64,000 bases of DNA, taken from Magnetaquiglobus sp039908105 (lineage in GTDB: Bacteria; Pseudomonadota; Magnetococcia; Magnetococcales; Magnetaquicoccaceae). Shown one piece after another: positions 57,150 to 64,000 of the stretch (its first letter is position 1; the number at the start of each line of letters is the position of its first letter). Under the pieces are notes generated by a model. The model ran no database searches, had not been told where the DNA came from, and saw nothing but the letters and a program-made list of their open reading frames with translations. Made by a program: the position numbers and the translations under genes. Location: the NCBI GenBank assembly GCA_039908105.1, contig JAMOBI010000014.1:1-64000 (forward strand), read 5' to 3'.

Positions 57150-57395
57150 GTGAATCCATCTGAAATAATTCAGAAATGGTCCGCGTTGTCTGCTGATCGG
57201 CGTGCGGAAATGACGCATCGCATCGACTCCATATTGGCGGATCTGGGTGGTGAGATGACTCATGAGGCTGGGACTCGTGTGAGCGATTGGAAAGACGAGG
57301 CGTTCCAAACGTTGGCTTGTCTGTCGGCTAATCGGGATTCCGAGGAGGATCCGGTGATCTACTCCCTGGATGATCTGCAAGAACGATGGGTGTGA
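57150..57395 (+). CDS. antitoxin-like protein of a TA pair
   Basis: 81 aa, GTG start. NPSEIIQKWSALSADRRAEMTHRIDSIL, then EAFQTLACLSANRDSEEDPVIYSLDDLQERWV: a helical N-terminus and acidic C-terminus, typical of a small antitoxin. No DNA-binding fold was identified. Overlaps the next gene by 10 bp. Assignment rests mainly on the partner. Confidence 0.65.
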   Translation: MNPSEIIQKWSALSADRRAEMTHRIDSILADLGGEMTHEAGTRVSDWKDEAFQTLACLSANRDSEEDPVIYSLDDLQERWV

Positions 57396-57757
57396 AACGC
57401 GCCGGGCAGATTGCCTTGACTCGATTTCCCTCGACCGATTTTTCCGAGGCGAAGTTGCGACCGGTTTTGTTGCTGCATCGGGCATCCCGGCGTTTTGATG
57501 ATTGGTTGGTCTGTATGATTTCATCCCGACTTGGGCAGGCAGAGCCGGAATTGGATGAGTGGATAGGCGAGGAGGAAGCAGATTTTGCCTCTTCGGGGTT
57601 AAAGGTTGGCAGTATCGTACGACTGAATCGCTTGGCGGTGTTGGATGGAGCATTGCTGGTGGGTGCATTGGGTTCGATTGATGAGCAGCGTTTGATGCGG
57701 ATCCGGCATCGTTTGGCAGAGTGGATCCTCTGCGGTGCAGTTGGCGGTCGGGTGTAG
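57386..57757 (+). CDS. PemK/MazF-like toxin
   Basis: 123 aa. KRAGQIALTRFPSTDFSEAKLRPVLLLHRASRRFDDWLVCMIS fits the MazF/PemK beta-barrel N-terminus (GxIxLxxFPFTD, KxRPxLVL), and LKVGSIVRLNRLAVLDGALLVGALGSI the second half. MazF-type proteins cut mRNA at short sequences. It sits directly downstream of the small antitoxin-like gene. MGVKRAG start is in the antitoxin frame overlap. Confidence 0.8.
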   Translation: MGVKRAGQIALTRFPSTDFSEAKLRPVLLLHRASRRFDDWLVCMISSRLGQAEPELDEWIGEEEADFASSGLKVGSIVRLNRLAVLDGALLVGALGSIDEQRLMRIRHRLAEWILCGAVGGRV

Positions 57758-57932
57758 AACGATCAGGTTGCCACGATCGAGACAGCACCCCTTTGGTCCC
57801 AAACGACCTCCCTTCGGTTCATTTGGTCAAGGCGGATTGGAGAGGATCGACTCATGCACGCTTTCGACTTCCGCTTCGCAGCGTCCTCTGCCCAGGCGGA
57901 TGTCACCCTCACGGCAAAAAAAGGAGATCGGG

Positions 57933-58313
57933 ATGTTGAAAATCATTCGCGGTTGGATGGCGTTGGCCTTGATTTCATCCCTGGCAGCCCCGATTGCCCA
58001 AGCCGGTGAAGAGACCCACTCCGGCCAGGCGGTACGTGATTCGGCCAAGGCGAGCGGCTTTGCCAGTCGCGGTTCGGCACAAGGGATCATCGCTTCGGGA
58101 CAGGCAACCTCTGCCATGACCGCAGTGCCACTGGCTGTGGGCGGTTCGGTGTTGGGAGCTGCGGGCGCGGCCAGTACGCAATTGGCCAACGATTCCGCCG
58201 CTGCGGCGAGCGCGCCAGTTGGAGCCCCCTTGCCGATCGTCGAGGAGACGATCACCATTCTGCCGCCCAATGAGGCTCTCCGTCCCAAGGAGACCACCAG
58301 GCCTGCGCCTTGA
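57933..58313 (+). CDS. small exported protein, unknown
   Basis: 126 aa. Signal peptide MLKIIRGWMALALISSLAAPIAQA, then an Ala/Ser/Gly-rich mature region with AVPLAVGGSVLGAAGAAS (a hydrophobic stretch) and a Pro-rich end. AAGGAGATC precedes the ATG. Lies 52 bp before the DUF2145 gene and is probably co-transcribed. No family recognised. Confidence 0.7.
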   Translation: MLKIIRGWMALALISSLAAPIAQAGEETHSGQAVRDSAKASGFASRGSAQGIIASGQATSAMTAVPLAVGGSVLGAAGAASTQLANDSAAAASAPVGAPLPIVEETITILPPNEALRPKETTRPAP

Positions 58314-58365
58314 TGCGCTGGAGTCTATCGGCCCCCCCTTTCTTGCAGCCCTTCGGAGGTGCGTC

Positions 58366-59160
58366 ATGTCGCGCGTGTTGACGATCTTGTTGCTGATCGT
58401 GCTCACCCTTGCCGAGGCCGGGGCAACGGCCTCCGGCTCATCGACCGGTGACACGACCAAAACCAGCCGGTTTACAACCGAGCAGATCATCGCCTTTGCC
58501 AAGAAGGTGGAGAAGGGATTGGCCGCCAAGGGGACCCGCGTGGCGATTCTGGCACGCATGGGTCGCCCCCTCTCCGAAATGCCCCCAGGCATGCATTTCA
58601 CCCATGTGGCGTTTGCGGTCTACTCGGAGATCACCACACGCGATGGTCGCAAGGTGCCGGGCTACGCGATCCATAACCTCTATCAAAAAGCCGACCAGCC
58701 GAATGTCAGCGAACTGGTGATGGATTTCCCGGTGGACTTTTTCGCCGATGTGGCGGAACTCGAGGCCGGGATTCTCATCCCCTCGGAGAACCTGCAACAG
58801 CGGTTGTTGAAACGGATCGGCACCCCGGAGTATCGGGGCTTGCACGATCCACACTATTCGGTGATCGCCAATCCGTTCACCGAGGGACGGCAGAACTGCA
58901 CCGAATTCGTGCTCGATGTCCTCCATTCCGCGATTTATGAAACGTATGACATCAAGACCATCAAGGCGGCGGAGAAGCGCTATTTCGAGGCGCAACCGGT
59001 CGAGGTGAATCCCTTCAAGCTGATGTTGGGTGCGTTGTTCTCGCAGGAGGTCTCCACCGACGATCATCCCGCTGCACCGGTGACCGCCACTTTTGAGAAG
59101 ATCGCGGCCTATCTGCAAAAATACGATCAGGGGTCACAAGTCGTCACGATGACACCTTGA
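58366..59160 (+). CDS. DUF2145 family exported protein
   Basis: 264 aa. Signal peptide (about 1-22, ends GATAS). MHFTHVAFAVYSEI and the later QNCTEFVLDVL supply a His and a Cys in the order seen in permuted papain-like (NlpC/P60, YiiX-type) folds. A hydrolase acting on lipids, peptides or peptidoglycan is possible (inference); the family has no assigned activity. GGAGG precedes the ATG. It follows a small exported protein that may be its partner. Confidence 0.8.
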   Translation: MSRVLTILLLIVLTLAEAGATASGSSTGDTTKTSRFTTEQIIAFAKKVEKGLAAKGTRVAILARMGRPLSEMPPGMHFTHVAFAVYSEITTRDGRKVPGYAIHNLYQKADQPNVSELVMDFPVDFFADVAELEAGILIPSENLQQRLLKRIGTPEYRGLHDPHYSVIANPFTEGRQNCTEFVLDVLHSAIYETYDIKTIKAAEKRYFEAQPVEVNPFKLMLGALFSQEVSTDDHPAAPVTATFEKIAAYLQKYDQGSQVVTMTP

Positions 59161-59176
59161 ATGGACCTGGCGGGAA

Positions 59177-60319
59177 ATGGATCTGGCGGCGCTGCGTCTG
59201 ACATTGTTCTTTACGGCAAACCTGTCGCTGACCGAGTGGCAGCGCTTGGGGATGTTCGAGCGCGAGACCGCTTTGTATCGTGCCTTGCGTCCGCATTTGG
59301 CCGGTGTTGCGTTTGTCACCTACGGGGATCGGCAGGATCTCGTCCAGCGGGAGCGGCTCGCGGGGATCGATATCTATTGTAATCGTTTCAGCCTCTCCTG
59401 GCCGTGGTATTGGCGTTGGCTTGCCGGTATGCCGGCTGGGTGGAAAAAGGGACCGGTGATTTTCAAGAGCAACCAGGTGCCGGGTGCGGATACCGCGTTG
59501 GCCTTGGCGTGCCGCTTTGGCAAGCCGTTTGTCGCCCGTTGTGGTTACCTGCATTCACTGGCCATGGGGCTGCGTCATGGGGAGGAGTCTCCCGAGGCGC
59601 TGCGCGCCAGGGAACGGGAGGGGCGGGTGTTTCGCGGGGCTGATCGGGTGGTGGTGACCACGCCGCTGATGGCCGGTCAGGCGATCGGGTTGCACGGCTT
59701 GCAGCCGGATCGGCTGCGGGTGATCCCCAATTATGTCGATGTGGAGCGTTTCGCACCGGCTCCACGGGAGGGCGAGCATACGGCTGGAGCGGTCGTGCTG
59801 TTCGTGGGGCGGTTGGATGCCCAGAAGGATCCCGCGCTGCTGGTGGCTGCCATGGCGGGGGTGGATGCCGAGTTGTGGCTGGTGGGTGAGGGGTCGCTGC
59901 GTGTGCGTCTGGAAGAGGAGGCTGTAGCGAGCGGGGCGCGCGTGCGTTTCCTGGGGATTTGTCCGCATGCGGCCTTGCCGGCGCTGATGAATCGGGCGGA
60001 TCTGTTGGTGATCGCCTCACCGCATGAGGGTCATCCAAAGGCGCTGTTGGAGGCCATGGCCTGCGGCATGGCGGTGATCGGTCGCAACGATGCGCCGGGG
60101 GTGCGTGAGATGATCCGGCACGAGGTGACCGGTCTGGTGTGCGATCCGACCCCCGAGGGGATGCGCGCGGCGATCGTTCGGGTGTTGAGTGATGCGGCAT
60201 TGAAAGAGCGTTTGGGGCGCAATGCCCGCGCTTATGCGGTGGCCGAGTTCTCTTTGCAACGGATCGTTGCGTTGGAGTTGGAACTGCTGCAAGAGATCGC
60301 CCAAGAACGGTTTCGTTAA
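59177..60319 (+). CDS. GT4-family glycosyltransferase
   Basis: 380 aa. GT-B fold: FVGRLDAQKDPALLVAAMAG, GEGSLRVRLEEEA, and the donor motif SPHEGHPKALLEAMACGMAVIGRNDAPGVREM (E-x7-E). DRLRVIPNYVDVERF links the two halves. An alternative ATG at 59161 is in another frame. It stands apart from the main polysaccharide region; the acceptor is not known. Confidence 0.88.
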   Translation: MDLAALRLTLFFTANLSLTEWQRLGMFERETALYRALRPHLAGVAFVTYGDRQDLVQRERLAGIDIYCNRFSLSWPWYWRWLAGMPAGWKKGPVIFKSNQVPGADTALALACRFGKPFVARCGYLHSLAMGLRHGEESPEALRAREREGRVFRGADRVVVTTPLMAGQAIGLHGLQPDRLRVIPNYVDVERFAPAPREGEHTAGAVVLFVGRLDAQKDPALLVAAMAGVDAELWLVGEGSLRVRLEEEAVASGARVRFLGICPHAALPALMNRADLLVIASPHEGHPKALLEAMACGMAVIGRNDAPGVREMIRHEVTGLVCDPTPEGMRAAIVRVLSDAALKERLGRNARAYAVAEFSLQRIVALELELLQEIAQERFR

Positions 60320-60334
60320 GGATTGTCGGTCATT

Positions 60335-60730
60335 TCACGGTTTTTCGGTCATTTCCATTCTCTCCACATCGGCCAACGTGATGCGGCGGCCATCCAGGGT
60401 GTGAAACGATCGACCCTGGATCTTGTTGCGCTGTGCTTGATAGACCGTGGTATGCATGGTTTGTACGTGGATCACCCGTACATCGACCACCTGATGGGCT
60501 TCGCTCCAGTCGTGATAGAGAAACCAGCCGATCCAGACCACGGCGATGATCAGAAGTGTCAACGAGGTGATGCGCATGGAGTCGCGGCTGACCCGCTTGA
60601 AGCGATGCACTGCATCGGCTTCGGGGGTGATGTTGATCGATCCGGGCGGCATGTTGCGGCGTGCGTGAATCTTGCCCAACAGATAGACGCCGACGAACAT
60701 GAGGGCGGGAAACCAGAATTTCCAGAACAT
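60335..60730 (-). CDS. small inner-membrane protein, unknown
   Basis: 131 aa. Two TM helices (FWFPALMFVGVYLLGKI at 4-20 and TSLTLLIIAVVWIGWFLY at about 56-73), a charged loop (RVSRDSMR), and a soluble C-terminal part of about 55 residues with HTTVYQAQRNKIQGRSFHTLDGRRITLADVERME. The last segment looks like a small beta domain. Family not recognised. It converges with the GT4 gene, with 15 bp between stops. Confidence 0.7.
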   Translation of the reverse strand: MFWKFWFPALMFVGVYLLGKIHARRNMPPGSINITPEADAVHRFKRVSRDSMRITSLTLLIIAVVWIGWFLYHDWSEAHQVVDVRVIHVQTMHTTVYQAQRNKIQGRSFHTLDGRRITLADVERMEMTEKP

Positions 60731-60756
60731 GATCTTGATGTTGCATCCTTGGTTGG

Positions 60757-60850
60757 TCGGGGGTGAGGGGGTCTCCTCCCATCATGCAAGTTCACCGTGG
60801 CTCGCCGGTGAAGGGAACCACGGGGGGTGAGGCGTCTCCCCACCACCTCT
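60757..60850 (+). repeat. family 3 G-run/C-run palindromes, copy 4 (two units)
   Basis: First unit: GTCGGGGGTGAGGGGG with TCCTCCCATCATGCAAG. Second: CACCGTGGCTC to GAACCACGG, then GGGGTGAGGCG with TCTCCCCACC. Both match the family core. It lies between the small membrane protein (minus) and the CBS gene (plus). Confidence 0.7.
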
Positions 60851-60956
60851 TGAACGTTTGAGAGGGAGAATCTTGTTGCCCGGTTCCCGTAATCCAGAGT
60901 AACATGGATTCTGTGGAATTTCGACCTTCTTCAACAGATATCAAGGAGAGTTGGCG

Positions 60957-61412
60957 ATGAAAGCGAAGGATATCATGATACGTGAGGTGATCACGGCACC
61001 CCCCGAGATGTCCGTGCGCGATCTGGCTCGTCTGCTCACCGGGAACCGCATTGGCGGTGTGCCGATCGTGGAGGAGGGACGCCTGCTGGGCATGGTTACT
61101 GAGGAGGATCTGTTGTCGCAGGTGAAGACGATTCACCCGCCGATGCTGATCACGATCCTGGATGCGGTGATCCCGATTGCCGGCGAATTTCGTTACGAGG
61201 AGGATTTGCGTCGCATGGCCGCCTCGACCGCCGGGGAGATCATGACCGTTGATCTGGATGTGGTCGATGAAGAGACCGAATTGGCCGAGGTGGCGACCTT
61301 GATCAGCGATCGGCATGTCTCGTTGGTGCCGGTGTTGCGGGGTGAGACGTTGGTCGGCATCATCGGCAAGCGTGACGTGATTCGTGGCATGCTGGAGGAT
61401 GAGGCCTCGTGA
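60957..61412 (+). CDS. CBS-pair domain protein
   Basis: 151 aa: two CBS motifs only. First KAKDIMIREVITAPPEM, NRIGGVPIVEEGRLLGMVTEEDLL; second AGEIMTVDLDVVDEET, ISDRHVSLVPVLRGETLVGIIGKRDVIRG. Binds adenosyl ligands such as AMP/ATP in the cleft between the motifs. AAGGAG precedes the ATG at 60957; GTG of tsaE overlaps its stop (GTGA), so it is coupled to tsaE. Function not assigned. Confidence 0.87.
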   Translation: MKAKDIMIREVITAPPEMSVRDLARLLTGNRIGGVPIVEEGRLLGMVTEEDLLSQVKTIHPPMLITILDAVIPIAGEFRYEEDLRRMAASTAGEIMTVDLDVVDEETELAEVATLISDRHVSLVPVLRGETLVGIIGKRDVIRGMLEDEAS

Positions 61413-61918
61413 GTGGTGCGGATGAGATCCGCTGGTCGGGTGAGAGTCGCTCCGAGGAGGCAACCGAGGCCTTGGGGCGGGCGCTGGCGGCTTCCTTATT
61501 GCCGGGTGTGGCGGTGTTGCTGCGCGGGGATCTGGGGTGTGGCAAGAGTGTGTTGGCACGTGGGGTGTTGCGCGGTCTGGGGGTGGAGGATGCGTACATC
61601 ACCAGTCCCACCTTCACGCTGGTCAACGGCTATGACGAAGGGCGGCTGCCGGTGGCCCATTTCGATCTTTATCGTCTGAGTGATGCGGAGGAGTTGGCAG
61701 GGGTTGGGGTGGAAGAGTATGTCGACGGTCGCGGCGTGGCGTTGGTCGAGTGGCCGGAGCGGGGGGAGGGGATCGATTTCGGGGCGGTGATCGAGGCGCG
61801 GATCGAGGATCGTGCCGGGGATCCGGAGTGGCGCGGCATCACCTTGCACGCACGGGACGCTTTGAGTCGGGGATGTTTGCATGATTTTGTCGGGCAATGG
61901 AGTGACAGAGGTGGCTGA
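61409..61918 (+). CDS. tsaE: tRNA threonylcarbamoyladenosine complex ATPase
   Basis: 169 aa. P-loop GDLGCGKSVLARGVL; SPTFTLVNGYD and HFDLYRLSDAEELAGVG are characteristic of TsaE, and VALVEWPERGE is conserved. Part of the TsaBDE system for t6A37 of ANN-decoding tRNAs. GTG start overlaps the CBS gene; its 3' end overlaps the amgK-like gene. Confidence 0.94.
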   Translation: MSGADEIRWSGESRSEEATEALGRALAASLLPGVAVLLRGDLGCGKSVLARGVLRGLGVEDAYITSPTFTLVNGYDEGRLPVAHFDLYRLSDAEELAGVGVEEYVDGRGVALVEWPERGEGIDFGAVIEARIEDRAGDPEWRGITLHARDALSRGCLHDFVGQWSDRGG

Positions 61919-62882
61919 AAAGGCTCGGGAGTTCATCGTCGCCCACCTGGGTGCGGACGCGAGTGTCCGCAAGGTGGCCGGCGACGCATCGTTTCGCAGT
62001 TATTATCGGGTGGAGTCGGAGAAGGGACGCTACATCCTGATGGACGCCCCGCCGGAGAAAGAGGACTCGGCACCGTTTGTGGATATCGCCCGGTTCTTGA
62101 AAAAATACGGCGTGCCGGTGCCGGAGGTGGTGGCCGAGCGGCTCGATCAGGGGTATCTGCTGCTGGAGGATTTCGGGGATCAAACCTTTTTGAAGGCCCT
62201 GGATGCCGGTGCGTCGGCGGACACGCTCTATCGTGCCGCTGTCGAAACGCTGATCGATTTGCAGAACACCCCTGAGGATGGTTCGTGCCTCGCCCACGGG
62301 CGTCCCTTCGATCGGGCGATGTTGCGGCGCGAGCTGGCGCTTTTCACCGACTGGTACATCGAGGGGATCTTGAAAACCCCGATTACCCCGGAGGATCGGG
62401 CGGCCTTTGATCGGGTGTTCGACGTATTGATGGAGCGTATTTTAGAGCAGCCCTGGACTCTGGTGCATCGCGACTATCACAGCCGCAACCTGATGTGGTG
62501 TGACGGGCGGATCGGGGTGTTGGATTTCCAGGATGCGGTGATGGGACCGATCACCTATGATCTGGCGAGCCTCTTGAGGGATTGCTACGTGGCCTGGGAG
62601 CGCCCGTTTCGGGAGCGGGTGATGGGGTGGTGGTTTGCGGATCCGCGCATCCAGGGGCGCTACACGGTTGAGTGGCCGAGGTTTCAGGCCGATTTCGAGC
62701 GCATGGGGATTCAGCGCAATCTCAAGGCGATCGGGATCTTCGGGCGGTTGTCGCTGCGCGATGGCAAGCACGGCTATTTGAACGACATTCCGCGCACCTT
62801 CGGGTATGTGCGCGAAACCTTGACGAGCCATCCGGAACTGGCCGAGCTGGAGCGGCTGATCGATCGGTATGTGCCGGGTTGA
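61881..62882 (+). CDS. amgK: AmgK-like sugar kinase
   Basis: 333 aa. Aminoglycoside-phosphotransferase fold: DASFRSYYRV, YLLLEDFGDQTF, catalytic HRDYHSRNLMW and metal site VLDFQDAVMGPITYDLASLLRDCY. This is the AmgK (N-acetylmuramate/GlcNAc 1-kinase) signature set, supported by tsaE before and murU after. It starts peptidoglycan recycling by making MurNAc-1-P. The start is uncertain: ATG at 61881 (used), or GTG codons at 61902 or 61911 behind GGAG. Confidence 0.88.
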   Translation: MILSGNGVTEVAEKAREFIVAHLGADASVRKVAGDASFRSYYRVESEKGRYILMDAPPEKEDSAPFVDIARFLKKYGVPVPEVVAERLDQGYLLLEDFGDQTFLKALDAGASADTLYRAAVETLIDLQNTPEDGSCLAHGRPFDRAMLRRELALFTDWYIEGILKTPITPEDRAAFDRVFDVLMERILEQPWTLVHRDYHSRNLMWCDGRIGVLDFQDAVMGPITYDLASLLRDCYVAWERPFRERVMGWWFADPRIQGRYTVEWPRFQADFERMGIQRNLKAIGIFGRLSLRDGKHGYLNDIPRTFGYVRETLTSHPELAELERLIDRYVPG

Positions 62883-62904
62883 GGATGAAGGGGAAGTTGC
62901 ACCC

Positions 62905-63627
62905 ATGCACGCGATGATTCTGGCCGCCGGGTACGGCAAGCGTCTGCGTCCGTTGACCGACACGTGCCCCAAGCCGCTGGTGGAGATGGGGGGGCGTCCG
63001 CTGTTGGATCACACCCTGCGACGATTGGCGGCATTAAAGATCCGACGGGTGGTGATCAACGTGCATCATCTGGCCGAGCAGATCATCGCCCATGTCGGGG
63101 ATGGTGCGGCATTCGGCTTGGAGGTGGTCTGGTCGCGAGAGGAGGTGTTGCTTGAAACCGGCGGCGGGGTGCGGCAGGCGTTGCCACTGTTGGGCGAGGA
63201 GCCGTTTCTGGCGATCAATGGGGATGTGGTCTGGGATCTGGAACTCTCTCCACTGATGAACGGGTTTGATCCGGTGCGGATGGATGGTCTGCTGGGGGTG
63301 GTGCCGACTCCGGATGGGGGGCGGGGGGATTTCATCCTGGACGATGAGGAGGGGCGGCTCAAGCGTTCGGTTGCCGGTGAGTCGGGATGGATCTACTCCG
63401 GGTTGCAGAGGGTGCGACCGGCGGCGTTGCTGGATTATCCGATCGAGCCGTTTTCGCTCAATCGCTTTTATGATGATGCCATGGGTAACGGACGGCTGTT
63501 TGGCGTGGTGTTGAACGGATTCTGGGCCGATATCGGCACGCCCGAGCGGTTGGAGAAGACGCGGAAAGCGTGGAAAAACCGCTTTGCAAACCGGGAGTGG
63601 TTGGCATATAAAGAGAGATGGTTTTGA
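62905..63627 (+). CDS. murU: MurU-like nucleotidyltransferase
   Basis: 240 aa. N-terminal LAAGYGKRLRPLTDTCPKPL is the nucleotidyltransferase signature (Gly loop and KP Lys). Then INVHHLAEQI and INGDVVWDLE with the metal Asp. MurU (MurNAc-1-P uridylyltransferase) makes UDP-MurNAc directly, bypassing MurA. ATG at 62905 follows AAGGGGAAG. Other sugar nucleotidyltransferases are possible, but the AmgK-like neighbour favours MurU. Confidence 0.88.
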   Translation: MHAMILAAGYGKRLRPLTDTCPKPLVEMGGRPLLDHTLRRLAALKIRRVVINVHHLAEQIIAHVGDGAAFGLEVVWSREEVLLETGGGVRQALPLLGEEPFLAINGDVVWDLELSPLMNGFDPVRMDGLLGVVPTPDGGRGDFILDDEEGRLKRSVAGESGWIYSGLQRVRPAALLDYPIEPFSLNRFYDDAMGNGRLFGVVLNGFWADIGTPERLEKTRKAWKNRFANREWLAYKERWF

Positions 63628-63650
63628 CCCTTTTTTGGATGAGAGGAACG

Positions 63651-64000
63651 ATGGCAATGGACTACAACCTGGCCCGGGTCAACATGGTCAAATCCCAGAC
63701 CGTACCGAACATGGTGCTGGATGAGGCGCTGGTGGCGGGAATGTTGAAGGTGTCGCGCGAGGAGTTCACCATTCCGGCGCACAAGGAGTTGGCCTATTCG
63801 GATTTTCCGGTCGCCTGGAACGATTCGGGCCGGCGTGCGCTGACACCGTTGCAGACCGGATTAATGATTCAGGAGATGGCCATGTCTGCCGGTGATCGCG
63901 TGCTGGTGATCGGTGCGGGCAGCGGCTACGAGTGCGCACTGCTGGCGGCCATGGGCATGGAGGTGTTCGCCCTGGAATCGGATGCCGAACTGGCGGCACG
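63651..64000 (+). CDS. protein-L-isoaspartate O-methyltransferase-like, 3' end outside
   Basis: Only the first about 116 residues are inside the window. MDYNLARVNMVKSQTVPNMVLDEALVAGMLKVSREEF, then DRVLVIGAGSGYECALLAAMGMEVFALE: Rossmann SAM-binding motif in the PCMT pattern. AGAGGAACG precedes the ATG. The family repairs isoaspartate, but some members near cell-wall genes have other roles. Confidence 0.85.
   Translation, partial: MAMDYNLARVNMVKSQTVPNMVLDEALVAGMLKVSREEFTIPAHKELAYSDFPVAWNDSGRRALTPLQTGLMIQEMAMSAGDRVLVIGAGSGYECALLAAMGMEVFALESDAELAA

Overview
Gram-negative, GC-rich chromosome segment with an almost purely vegetative gene content: no rRNA, no CRISPR array, no integrase or transposase gene. 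It carries LPS core glycosyltransferases, MsbA, TamA/TamB, a membrane chemoreceptor, the order rplU-rpmA-obgE-proB-proA-nadD-rsfS-rlmH, RNase Y, a zinc-type HemB and the order zapA-6S RNA-fau. RNase Y together with these proteobacterial features suggests a deep-branching proteobacterium. A Magnetococcus-like alphaproteobacterium or a delta-type lineage would fit, but this is inference at about 0.5 confidence; no marker here settles it.

Layout. 1-2580: a small exported protein, two tandem intergenic elements, tRNA-Pro(CGG) and ispB, with the genes on the minus strand. 2725-9994: maf, rplU, rpmA, obgE, proB, proA, nadD, rsfS, rlmH (translation, proline, NAD), all plus. 10189-15827: a periplasmic binding protein plus hybrid histidine kinase pair, then a minus-strand PP2C phosphatase plus cyclase/FHA pair. 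16081-19393: hemB, a tRNA-thiolation-like PP-loop protein and a methyltransferase. 19462-29136: tamB, tamA, an unknown 201-aa gene coupled to tamA, and a NIT/CZB chemoreceptor, all minus. 29516-44149: LPS/surface-polysaccharide region with three GT9 heptosyltransferase-like genes, two CgeB-like transferases, GT4, GT2, AsnB-like amidotransferase, three methyltransferases and MsbA. 44505-47266: yjbQ, then an AT-rich island with one two-TM protein of unknown function that ends in a perfect 21-bp palindrome reaching into thpR, then a PPC/DUF296 gene. 47494-53470: gltB-gltD. 54020-57065: coiled-coil gene, zapA, 6S RNA, fau, rny. 57150-60730: PemK/MazF-type toxin-antitoxin pair, two exported proteins (one DUF2145), GT4 and a small membrane protein. 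60957-64000: CBS protein, tsaE, amgK-like, murU-like, and the start of a protein-isoaspartate methyltransferase-like gene.

The most distinctive non-coding content is three families of intergenic repeats. Family 1 (eight positions, up to about 325 bp) is a MITE-like mosaic with imperfect terminal inverted repeats beginning AAACCGCACCCA. Family 2 (four positions) has a perfect 14-bp terminal inverted repeat in its longest copy. Family 3 (four positions) is a short G-run/C-run palindrome. They sit almost only between genes, and families 1 and 2 are often side by side. Many neighbouring genes in the polysaccharide region overlap by ATGA or GTGA, indicating translational coupling. Protein start sites were chosen from ribosome binding sites, overlaps and known family lengths; where the choice is uncertain this is stated.
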